DNA of 64,000 nucleotides from assembly GCA_023853785.1 (NCBI GenBank), contig JAJIRX010000598.1, positions 1 to 64,000 of the forward strand. The letters are read 5' to 3'. Numbering within the stretch: position 1 is the stretch's first letter; the number at the start of each line of letters is the position of its first letter. The translations under genes and the position numbers were made by a program. This document shows positions 45,912-56,300 of this stretch, piece after piece. This DNA is from Psilocybe azurescens (Eukaryota > Basidiomycota > Agaricomycetes > Agaricales > Agrocybaceae). A model generated the notes under the pieces. It saw nothing but the letters and a program-made list of their open reading frames with translations. It searched no databases and was not told the DNA's origin.

Positions 45912-46728
45912 ATGTCTTCAGACAACAACACAGTTGCTAAAGTTAAACCATTGTCAAATTCAAACTATCCTGAATGGGCTGGGGAGATGAAGGCATGGTT
46001 AATGCGAAATGGACTATGGAGATTGGTATCTGGCAAAGAAGCAAAGCCAGTTGCTAGTGGGGATAAATTCATCAATGAAGAGGTAGTGGCAAAGTGGGAG
46101 ATGAAGGCAGAGAGGGCAGCAGGTGAAATCTACCTGCTTGTGGAGAATGATCAAAGGGTGCACTTTAGAGGGCATGATGAAGATCCAATCAAGATGTGGG
46201 CATTGCTTGAAGCTGCTCACCTGAACAAGAAGCCAGGAGCACGATTCAATGCGTATGATGACCTGTTCTCTATCAGGAAGCAGGACGACGAATCCCTAGT
46301 AACTTTGGGAACCCGAATTGAAAAGGCCATGCAAACTATTCAGAACTTGCGTCCAGCCGACTTTAAGATTGAGACACTTGATGAAGAGCTTCAGTGCATG
46401 GCACTCATACGTGCCTTGCCTGATGACTACAGACATCTTGCGGTTTCTCTGTTGTTGATGGAAAAGCTGGACAAGTCGGTCATCATGCAGGGCGTTCCGC
46501 AGCGAAGAGTTGAATCGTCAACGTCAAACAACAGAGTCGTTGAACCAAGTGAAAGCAGGTGGCAGTGGGGGCAAGAAGCCATGGGAAAAGCGAAAACCTG
46601 GGCCAAAGGATCGGTGCAATTACTGCAAAGAATTGGGTCATTGGGTTTTCAACTGTCCAGAGCTGGCAGAAAAGAAAGCAAAGAATGAGAGTGCCAAAAG
46701 GCAGAAGAAGAGAAAGCAGCGGCAGTGA
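45912..46728 (+). CDS. copia gag with zinc knuckle (copy 2, frame broken)
   Basis: Frame one (45912-46688) starts MSSDNNTVAKVKPLSNSNYP and covers the copia gag domain, including WEMKAERAAGEIYLLVEN. Frame two (to 46728) carries the CCHC knuckle CNYCKELGHWVFNC. The switch lies near 46490 (CAGGGCG, one G too many for a smooth join), and a second shift near 46695-46700 (A run) separates gag from protease. Both are identical in copy 1. The start ATG is the first after the primer site. The encoded protein packages element RNA in virus-like particles. Confidence 0.85.
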
Positions 46729-48480
46729 CAGAATTTGCTGGAAAGGCAAGTGCTGTTGCTGAACACGAGGTCAATTCTACATCTTCTAACGTATTTCATT
46801 GGAACACAGACACAGGCGCCACTTCTAATATGACACCGCATAGAAACTGGATACGCAATTATACCCCATATAGAGTGCCTATTAGACTAGCAGACCATAG
46901 AGTTATATATTCAGAGGGCATTGGTAGTGTTCTGTTCAGACCGTTAGTTAGAGGAAAACGATATAGAGATGTAGAATTCACTAGAGTACTTCACGTTCCT
47001 GCACTTTACAATAATCTTCTTGCTGTTTTATATTTGACCAAAGTACAAAGGCATTGATGTACATATTTCTCATGACAAAATGGACTTTTCTTCACAAAAG
47101 AAACTCTTGTTTACTGCTACCATTGATACAGACAATATTGGATATTTAGATGGCTCTACAGTAGATGTTATGGAAAATGTACATTTGGCTTGACGCTGCC
47201 TCTCGACTTGTCTTTATGGCATAAGCGGTTAGGACACCACAACTATGATGGGATTAAGTTCATGATAAAGAAAGATCTAGTTGATGGTTTGGTACTGGAC
47301 TCGAGAGCTTTACCAGATCCTATATGTGAACCATGTCTGGCAGGAAAGATGCATGCAAATCCATTCCCATCATCAGATAATCGTGCTACAGAGGTCTTGG
47401 AATTGATCCACACAGATGTGCATGATGTTGGTATCTTGTCACATTCTGGCTATCGTTATTGGGTTTCATTTATTGATGATGCCGAGCGCTTTAAAGTGCT
47501 TATCCCTATGAAGCGCCAAAAGCGACACATTCACTGCTTTAAGACGTTCAAAGCTTATGCTGAGAACTTGACTGGCAAAAAAGATCAAAACGACTTCGGG
47601 AGGATAAAGGTGGTGAATACATGTCAAAAGAATTCCAAGAGTACCTGGATGCATGTGGAATTGTGAGAGAGCATACCTGCAGAAACAGACCACAGCAAAA
47701 TGGGGTTGCTGAGCGTGCAAATAGAACATTTGCTGAAAGGATTGTTGCATTGCTTGAAGAGTCTGGTCTGTCCAAGAAATTTTGGGCTGAGTGTTTGGCT
47801 GCACTTGTGCATGTCTTGAATCGTTGTCCTACATCTGCTGTTATTGGGAGAACTCCTTATGAAGGTTGGCATCGCAAGAAACCTGATGTCAGTCATTTAC
47901 GTGTTTGGGGATGTGTTGCATATGTTCACATTCAAAAGGACAAAAGGAAGAAATTGGGTTCACACATGGAAAAGTGCATCTTTATTGGATATCCAGATGG
48001 TTACAAGGGTTGGAAGTTTTACAATCCGGAAACTAAGAAAGTCATTATCTGTGAAAGAGCAGACTTTGATGAGCGCTACACATATGGTGGAGAATTGATG
48101 ACATCCAATCAGCATGATGCAATTGAACCCGAACCAATTCCTATCCCAGAGTCAGAAAATGAACAAGAAGTACTACCACCTGTCTTGCCTGAGGTAGACG
48201 AGATTGCACCTCCCACTGGACCTAACCCAGCACCTAAAGTTGACAAAGGGAAACAGAAAGCGATTGAGCCCACAATTGAAGAGGAGGAGAAGGAAGAGAT
48301 TGAATTGCCAGGACGTACCAAACGTAATGCCAGGATTATTGAAAGTGATCCAGAGGAAGAGCCACGGAAGGCGTATAAAGCTTCAACCTCATAAACATGT
48401 CAAGCCTGTTGCTGCAGTTCGACGTTCCAAAGCGTCTTGCAACAGGTAATAACAAGTCAGTACCAGAACCTGAACCAGTG

Positions 48481-48522
<42 letters not shown>

Positions 48523-50266
48523 GTCAACCCAGAGGGTTTAACGTCAAGGTATCCGAGGCGTAACCGTAGACCTCCTGGTGAATGGTGGGCAGTCAGAACA
48601 CCTAAATCTCTTGTTCCTGATTCTGACGATGAGGATGACTCTGAGGATGATGATGAAGAAATGGCTAATCCTGTTAGTGTGTCTGCTGATCCACAAACTT
48701 ATTCAGAAGCCATGAACTCAGAACAGGCAGATCAGTGGCAAGCTGCAATGTTGGAAGAATATAACTGGCACTTGGAAAATGGAACTTGGGAAATTGTGGA
48801 ACTACCTGAAGGGCAGAAGGCAATTGGGTCTAAATGGGTGTATAAGACAAAATATAACGCAGATGGGTCAATTGAGCGATTTAAAGCACGTGTGGTCGGT
48901 AAAGGTTTTAACCAACGACCTGGCCAGGACTACTTTGAAACCTTTGCATCTACTATGCAGCATGCTACTGTGCAGCGTTGTGATGGCTTTGGCTGCTATT
49001 GAAGATATGGAACTCCGTTCTGTGGATATATCGTATGCATTCACAAACAGTGACATTGACGTTGAGATCTATATGCAGCAGCCACTAGGATTTTTGCAAG
49101 GTGGAAAAAGCACAGTCTGTAGGCTTAACAAGTCCATTTATGGGTTAAAGCAGTCATCACGTCTATGGAGTGAAACACTTGGAAAGGTCTTGCTTGAACT
49201 TGGGTTTCAGAAGACTTATAGTGATGCATCACTCTATATATATGATAGAGATAATATCAAAATCATTGTGCCCATATTTGTGGATGACATCACTTTGGCT
49301 TCAAAGTCTCAGGTGGCTCTTGACAACTTTGTTATTGAACTTGGAAAGCATTTCAAACTAAGGGACCTGGGTGCAACCAAATTTTTGTTGGGGGTTGAGA
49401 TTACAAGAAAAAGGGAAGAGCACAAGCTATATTTGTCACAGCGCCAATATATTGTGAACAAATTGGAGGAGTTTGGAATGGCTGATTGCAAACCCGTTGG
49501 TACCCCTATGCTACCAGGATTGAAGTTAATGTCAGAGCAGAGTCCTTCGAGTTCTGAAGAAAAGAGAGAGATGGATGACATCCCATATATTTCTGCCGTT
49601 GGATCTCTTATGTATTTGGCTACCATGACCCGGCCTGACATTGCTTATACAGTCAGTGTGTTGGCAAGATTCAATCACAACCCTGGCATGGAACACTGGA
49701 AAGCTGTTAAGCACTTGTTTAGGTACTTGCAGGGCACAAAGGAGATGAGGTTGGAATATGGACCGGACCCCTCACTTGGAGATGAACTGTTTGCCACATA
49801 TAGTGATGCAGACCATGGAGGGGATAAGGATAGTGGAAAGTCAACAGGTGGTTATTTGGTGAAGATTGGGTCAGGAGTGGTTTCATGGAGGAGCAAGCTG
49901 CAACCTGTTGTGACAAGGTCAACAACAGAGGCAGAGTTTATAGCTGCTGGAGCAGCTGGCATGGAAATCCGGTGGATTCAAAAGTTGTTGAAGGAGTTGG
50001 GGTACACACCATCTGCACCAGCCAAGTTGTATATGGACAATCAGTCATCTATGTCTGTTGCAAAGAATCCTGAACATCATGGAAGGATGAAACACTTGGA
50101 CTTATGTTTTTACTGGTTGCGAGATCAGGTGGCAATGAAGAGAATGCAACCCTTATATTTGCGGACCGAGGATATGCCAGCCGACTTGTTAACAAAAGCT
50201 CTACCCAAGCCACAGGTTCAGAAGTTGCGAGAATTAATGGGATTAGTGATGGGGAAGGAAGAATGA
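46729..50266 (+). pseudogene. copia pol polyprotein (protease, integrase, RT, RNase H), frame-broken
   Basis: In order: aspartic protease DTGATSNM (46810-46833), GAG-pre-integrase LWHKRLGHHNYDG with a C-x-x-C (EPCLAGK region), integrase D, D, E landmarks (HTDVHD, YWVSFIDD, NGVAERANRTFAE), and the acidic Pro/Glu linker 48465-48525. Then comes reverse transcriptase with GSKWVYKTKYNADGS, INKSIYGLKQSSRLW-like NKSIYGLKQSSRLW and the catalytic FVDDITLAS, and RNase H with YSDADHGGDKDSGKSTGGY, TRSTTEAEFIAAG and MDNQSS. Stop at 50264-50266. Breaks occur near 47183, 47508-47600, 48375-48400 and 48985-49000. The first two are private to this copy. Mobilisation would need a helper copy, or the breaks are sequence errors. 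Confidence 0.9.
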
Positions 50267-50343
50267 GGAGATGTATCATCAGGGGGTTGTTTTGGATGTG
50301 ATTCAACATCTTATGGATTATGGAAGTGTTTTATCAGGGGTTG

Positions 50344-50813
50344 TGTTAGTTTTTGTGATTAAACACTTTGTTTCTAATGTTCTACACTTGATATTTGGAC
50401 TTGTACAAATGGACACTTAGTTAGAATTCGCTCTTTTCGGTGTTTTTGCACACTGTTCTGTTAATAACTTTTTGTAGAGTAAAGTTATTCAAATTCTGAT
50501 CACTGATCCGGAATCCCCTCGTTGAGACGGTTCCGGTGATATATAATTTGTCACGTAATTATAGGTTTGGTGTTTTGACGCAATATTGTGGACACCTATA
50601 GTCACGCCTCGCCATTTTTAGACACTTAGCCATGTAAAAGACCAGTATTCCTACTATGTCTGAGGAAACAAAGACACTAGAACAAGATTTGGAGTCTACA
50701 GAAGCAATTTACTATTTTCACTCATACTTGTCATTGTTGCGCATTTGAGATTTGACTCTATTGTTACTCATCAGTATAGCTACTGATTTGTGCATTATTG
50801 TCTATTTCTAACA
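50344..50813 (+). repeat. 3' LTR of copia copy 2 (470 bp)
   Basis: Same terminal TGTTAG/CTAACA as the 5' LTR. A purine-rich stretch (50249-50271, around GGGGAAGGAAGAATGAGGAG) ends 73 nt upstream and a shorter ATCAGGGG directly precedes the LTR; either could serve as polypurine tract. Confidence 0.95.
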
Positions 50814-50818
50814 AACAA
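50814..50818 (+). repeat. Target-site duplication, right copy (AACAA)
   Basis: AACAA immediately after the 3' LTR end (CTAACA). Identical to 45322-45326. Confidence 0.9.
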
Positions 50819-51584
50819 GTGCTGCAACTCTGGCAGATTTGAAACGTCTCGATAATGCTGCACGAAGTATCTCGGTGGCATACCCATCCCTGAAAGAATT
50901 AAGTATCGATTTCACTTACTGTGAGTACATTTTAGCATGCACATTCCGAGTCCAAACCTCTCACAGAAATGGTGATTTCTTATCTGTAATTCAGGTATAT
51001 CCGCATACGGTAATCCATACCTGATGCATGCAAAATTTGATATCACTTCCCTCAAGGAGCTGAACAGCTTACATCTCACTTTCTTTGATGTGTCCTACGA
51101 ACCAGACGTCGACGGGCCGGATCGAACAGTACCGTATGTAACGGAGCTCGTTGCCTTCCTAACAAGGTGTCCGAGCTCTCTCACCTTGATTACATGGGAG
51201 CTGGGGTTTGACATCCTTGACAAGGAAGACGATTCTCACCTCTGGAACCTGGGAGAGGAATGGCGCGAGCTTGACGCCGTCTTAAAGAAGAATTTCCCTA
51301 ATCTCAAAGGGTTCCATCTTCATTTACAGGCTACAGTGTATAACTCGGAACCTCCTATGGATGAAGACAGTCTCCTGAAAGATGCGCATTGTAATCTCGT
51401 CAAGTCTCTCCTATTCTTAGCATCCCGATTATTGGAATTACATCTGAAAGTGCGAAGGGTCGACAGAAAGATATCTGAGGACGATATTTCTGAACAATCG
51501 GAAGATTCTGAAGATCCTGAGGACCACCCAGAGCATTCTTTGGATCGTTCGGTGTGCACTCTTCTGAAATCTGATGCTGTTTGA
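50819..51584 (+). pseudogene. F-box/LRR-like gene, 3' part
   Basis: Continuation of 44467-45326 beyond the retrotransposon. Across the empty site the codons read HLAET/SAATLADLKRLD. The exon runs to 50920 (PSLKELSIDFTY), a GT-AG intron of 74 nt occupies 50921-50994, and the last exon reads SAYGNPYLMHAKFDITSLKE, LNSLHLTFFDVS, then NLKGFHLHLQATVY. An acidic tail rich in Glu, Asp and Ser ends at 51584. No frame break lies in this part. The LRR-like spacing (LKEL, LNSLHL, LKGFHL) supports the same protein type as the 5' part. Confidence 0.75.
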
Positions 51585-51788
51585 AGCAATTCGGGTTAGA
51601 TCTTATAACTATTATATGTAGTACTATCATGTGGTTCATGTCCGTGTCTGTTTATACAATGCTAAGTCCGTCATTGTTTCCTAGGTGTCGTTGTCCTCTC
51701 TCCTCGCCATCTCGAATCCAAAACTTCTCTACCCATTGATCTCTGTGTTTTGTTAAACTCTCCTCGGTGCATTAGGCGCTTCTTCAGA

Positions 51789-52948
51789 ATGTCGATTATA
51801 GTCGGGTAAGCACCCCAGCTGGTTCGCACGCATTTCGGAATCATACGTGGGCTGCTGGGACCGATGTCGATAATACCGAATAGCGAGTCTGAATCGCATT
51901 CGATCAGTCTATACTATGCTACTTGATAAGAATACAGCCCCCAACACCCTATCCGTTACCCCTCTTCTCAATCCTGTCTCCTCAATCGACGAGCTTCAGA
52001 GTACCAGGAGGAGTTCGGTGTTATACTGGACTGGAGGAACTCCATGAATCCTGCTCCTCGTCTTGAATACCGTGACCGCATCGTTGACCAAACTCTGATC
52101 AACGCGACCCAGGGGATCAATCGTCCCCTCTGTAAGCATTTGTTCCACCTTACGAACACGCGCCCCTTTTTCTCAACTATTTCATAGTCATGATTTTGCT
52201 TCTGGCGTTCATCGTATTCGTCCTCTATGTCATCTTTTCCATTGGTCATCTTTGCGCTAGCAGAGCTGCAAACGTCATACCTCCTGGACCTCTGGACCCC
52301 GAAGACAGGATATTGATCGAGAAAGAGCACGTAAGGTCGTCTCGCTTCGCATTCGTTAAGTCACCCTACGACGCTTTCTCTCGGTACACGGAACAAGTCG
52401 CCTTTAGCGGTGCTCATAAGGGGCGCAGCAACAGAAGTTTGCCTTACTCCGGGACAAAGTTGGTATCCATCGCATCACCTCAAGGCACTACTCCCTCTCT
52501 TCCTCCGCCTGCATATAAATCACCCTCTCCTTCTTCGATACCTCACTGGTCTGCGCCTCATTGGTCGGATTCTTACTCTTTCCCTGACACACACAAGACG
52601 CCGCTCAACCCCTGTGCGATTCCAAAGCGCCGATTTGCAGCTATCCCAAAACTCCGAATCAGAAAGACGATACCTCCATCCGTCTCGAAGCCAATTATGC
52701 ACCCTGAAGAACCGCTCCCTGGACCGCCCATTGAATCGGAATACCTCAAGTCGCAGAGTGCTACTCTCAAGCCATGCATCGCACCTCGATCCATGTACAA
52801 CCACGTTGTGCATCCTCCTGCAATTTACTTGCCATCGCCGTCCCAAGCATACGTCTTTAATAACAGGGACTCACCCTCTGTGAGGGAGAAAAATAAACAC
52901 TTCTTATCTGTGGAGGGCCCTCCGCCTCGTCCGGGCCCCCAAAATTAG
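51789..52948 (+). CDS. Single-pass membrane protein with Pro/Ser-rich cytosolic tail, function unknown
   Basis: Three exons: 51789-51805 (MSIIVG), 51938-52131 and 52188-52948, with GT-AG introns of 132 and 56 nt; the joined frame has no break. Exon 2 encodes a hydrophilic segment with an NATQG glycosylation-type site (DQTLINATQGINRPL). Exon 3 begins with one strong hydrophobic span (FMILLLAFIVFVLYVIFSIG), then PPGPLDPEDRILIEKEHVRS and a long Pro/Ser-rich tail with KRRFAAIPKLRIRKTIPPS, ending PPPRPGPQN. Sequence suggests a type I or III single-pass protein. No known domain is recognised. It lies 0.2 kb downstream of the interrupted F-box gene and converges on the ABC gene. Confidence 0.65.
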
Positions 52949-53346
52949 ACCTCGCTTTTGCATCATACAACATCGGCCTTGCGTTCTGATAACGTGGTCA
53001 ATAGTTCATACCCTTCTTTCCTGTCTTAACGATTTTTGCACGTTCATTACCCAGTCCTGTACCTGTCGCGCATCGCACATTCATTTCTTAAATGTACACT
53101 CTTTGTCAATATAAAATATATTCATGTCAACACATATACAACGAAACCCTTTCGTATCATAAAAATTCGTTACAATCGTTACTTTACCAACTCCAATACT
53201 TCTACTACGCGTAAGAGACGTGACGATGTTGTTAATTAAGGAACTAACAGTGGATATTATGCAATGAGACCGTGTTACTTTAAATCGGATGAATGAAAAA
53301 TGGGAAGATGCACGAATGAATGGACAGCCCAAATGCCTATACGAAT
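52949..53346. other. Convergent intergenic interval
   Basis: About 400 bp between the stop codons of the plus-strand membrane protein and the minus-strand ABC gene; AT-rich, with no coding signal. Confidence 0.45.
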
Positions 53347-56300
53347 CTAGTTCTTCTTACGCCTGAAAGAAGGCAGAAGAGAACCCTTATGAATACGGAA
53401 AAGGTATGTTAGAACATAGATGAGGGAAATCTGTAAAAGAGAGAATCAACGTTAGTGTAAAGGGGGAAATAATAATAATCGACAAACGTTGAACAAGCTG
53501 AAAGCAATGAAGATTCCGAAGTCGCGCCAATGGTTCTTGTAGAAGATGTTGAACGCTGTGCCAAGGAACTGATCCGTGGTTCGCATGCTGCAAAATTCAC
53601 AAGCGGATGTCGCATCGGGGTTGGCCAGATATCCGCCCGCAGCAGAGATATAGGGAGCCATGAATGCTCCGCAAGTCTGTCCGCTAGGCGGGTCGACCCT
53701 GACGAACTCAATAGGGGAGCAATTAATGTCCTGGTGGCCGATTGCTGTAAGAGAGAAATGGATAAGTAAGATAACACATGATTCCATGGCTAAAACAATA
53801 AACGAACCTTGACCCAACAAACCCTCAATGAGGTAGGTAAAGGGGATAGATGATACATCCATTTCCACCACCCGAGTTGATTGAAAGGCTGAACGACACC
53901 ATTGCTAAGAATTCATCAATAATGAGGGACTAGCCTGCGGATGGGACGAGACAAAACGGCTTACAAAGTGATGACAAACGAGAACAAGAACGAAAACAGA
54001 AGGGCTGCAATCTCTGCACTAGGAGCCATAGAAGCGACGGCCTAAATAAAAGTCATTAGAAACCCAATTGTACAGAACCATGCAAGATCAAAGACTTACC
54101 TGTCCGAATGTAGTGAAGTAAAGAGGGAAAGCAACAGCCAGCATCAAGAACGTGTATCCCGCCCTCGAGGACTCGAATCCAACAGTCCAATACCAGGTGA
54201 AGAACAGAATGATAGACCCACAGATATTCCAGGGAACCTCGATCATGATTTGAGATGTAATCAGCGCAGTCCAGCTGTATATCCGGCTGGGACGTTCGCG
54301 GATTTCGTAGATCTTGCGGGTATTTATGAAAGGAACCTGAAGCTGATTCGCTAACGGGACGCTATACGTAGGAACATAAGAAAACAACATATGAAGAAGC
54401 AAAAAATCTCACCTCAAAATAGTAGCCATGAAAATTGACTATGGAGGCAAACACATCAGAACACGGTAGGTTGAAAAATACTAGAAGAATGGACGCACGA
54501 AAAGCTTGTTCTGAGTACCCTGCTGACTGTCTTTCGATTGCCAGAAAGTGAAACCAATGAACAATCCTCCGATAGCGTTCAAAATGAGTTTGGCCATAAG
54601 GTAATTGGGATCCCTCCAAAAGAGCTTGCATTACGCTTGAATAGCTCCTGAACTTGATACACCCAGGGAGTAGCAAATTCATTGTGGATCTCAGTCGCCA
54701 CCGCAGGTCGGCTTCTGCCTTCTGCATGGATAGCCTCGATTTCATTTTGCAGATTGCCAGCTTCTGGAGAGTTCTTCCAGATATCGTACCAGTCCTGCTG
54801 GCTGCTGGCAGTTGCACCGGCACCGATGACGTCAAGCATATATTCGGCGGGATTTTCGTGAGGAAGGCAGGTACGTGCTCCATTCTTCTCAAAGTACTTA
54901 ATCAGGGTGGTGGCACTATTTCCAATATTTCCAATATAAACTGTCTTGCCGCCTTTCTTGAGAAGGACTATCCTGTCAAAGACCTGTGCACGTGTGATCA
55001 GATACCCATCCATCTAATAGAAGATCGAAAAGAAAAATGAGACACACCTGGAAAAGCTCTGCAGAAGGCTGATGAAGCATAAAAAGATCAGAATTGAGAG
55101 TTTGTCCGTATCCGCAGCAACATACCTGATGAATTCTGAAAAAGAATATTGATCAGTATGGAGCGACTATAAGCCAAAAAAGAGGTTAAAGACGTACGTG
55201 CAAAGAATAGCCTGCCCATTGTCCGCAAGGTTTCGCAAGAACTCCATAATAGCCCAAGCACTCTGTGAATCGAGACCCGAGGTAGGTTCGTCCAAGAACA
55301 AGAGAAGTTTAGGCTGTAGCGACGCGTTAGACAATCTAAATTACAGTAAAGGAACCAATGTCACTGCGCACCTTAGCAGCTAGTTCGACACCAATAGTAG
55401 TACGCTTGCGATGTTCAATGCTCAGCGATCCAACGGACGCTTCAGCATATTCCTCGAGACCACACATGGCAAGACATTTATCGACGCTAATAGTAGAAGG
55501 AACGAAAGTATGAGAAAGATCCTACAAAAGAAATGACAGGGCAAACGTGATGCTTACTAAGCTTCCTTCTCAGCGAGTGGGACAGACGCTGGCTGGCGCA
55601 GTTTGGCCGAAAACAAGAGGGCCTCACGGACGGTCTGAAGAGGGGTATGCGTGTCCATTTGCTGGCAATAAGCACTATTTTTCATCGTAGCCACACGTCA
55701 ACACAAAGAAAATCCCTTCGAAAGGGAGAAAAAGACACGCACGATTGCGACTGGAAATCAGCAGGCAACCCATGCCCATTCACAAATCGATCTCCAGTAA
55801 CGACTCCCGTATCCGTGCGCATAGCGAGTACATTGAGCAGTGTAGTCTTCCCGGCTCCCGATTCACCCATGAGGGCGGTTAATTTACCAGGAGCGACGTA
55901 TCCCGAGACATTCGACAAGAGGAGTCTGTCTTCTTTGCCGGGAATAGGGACGACATAGTTAATGTTGCGCCACGAGAACACATCCGTGTGGCGGACAACA
56001 CCATCTGTGTCTACGGCCTCCGGAGATTTGGGAGATGTAGGAGTGGCGGTGGGTTTCTCATTGACAGCCTCGATTTTCTCCTCGTCGTTGGCATCCTCCG
56101 ATTTAGGTTTGACGACAGCACCCCGGCGGAAAAGGACAGTCGAGCGGTCCGCGGCCGAGGACGTATTGAACTCAGTGAAAAGCAGATACGCGCCGATAAA
56201 ACCGGCCAGGAAGGCGATGATAATACCAAAGTTCTACACGAACAGTTAAGTGTCAAAAATCCCAAGATTAAAAAAGGAAAGAAAGCCCACCATCCACAGG

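Larger units (their letters stand above)
45327..50813 (+). mobile_element. Ty1/copia LTR retrotransposon, copy 2, complete
   Basis: Full element of 5487 bp: LTR, primer site, gag with zinc knuckle, protease, integrase, reverse transcriptase, RNase H, LTR. The integrase-before-RT order defines the copia type. The two LTRs differ by only two substitutions and two 1-nt length changes, and the flanks carry an exact 5-bp duplication, so the insertion is young. The coding region has several 1-nt frame breaks, some shared with copy 1. It lies in the same orientation as the F-box gene it interrupts. Confidence 0.95.

Noticed and set aside
45912..46728. Programmed ribosomal frameshift between gag and pol
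   Set aside because: The shifts lie inside gag and between knuckle and protease at simple G and A runs, with no evident slippery heptamer, and similar indels occur in ordinary host genes. Sequence error or decay is simpler.
1..50813. Repeat-induced point mutation (RIP) of the copia copies
   Set aside because: The copies differ by few scattered changes and 1-nt indels, without a dense C-to-T/G-to-A bias.
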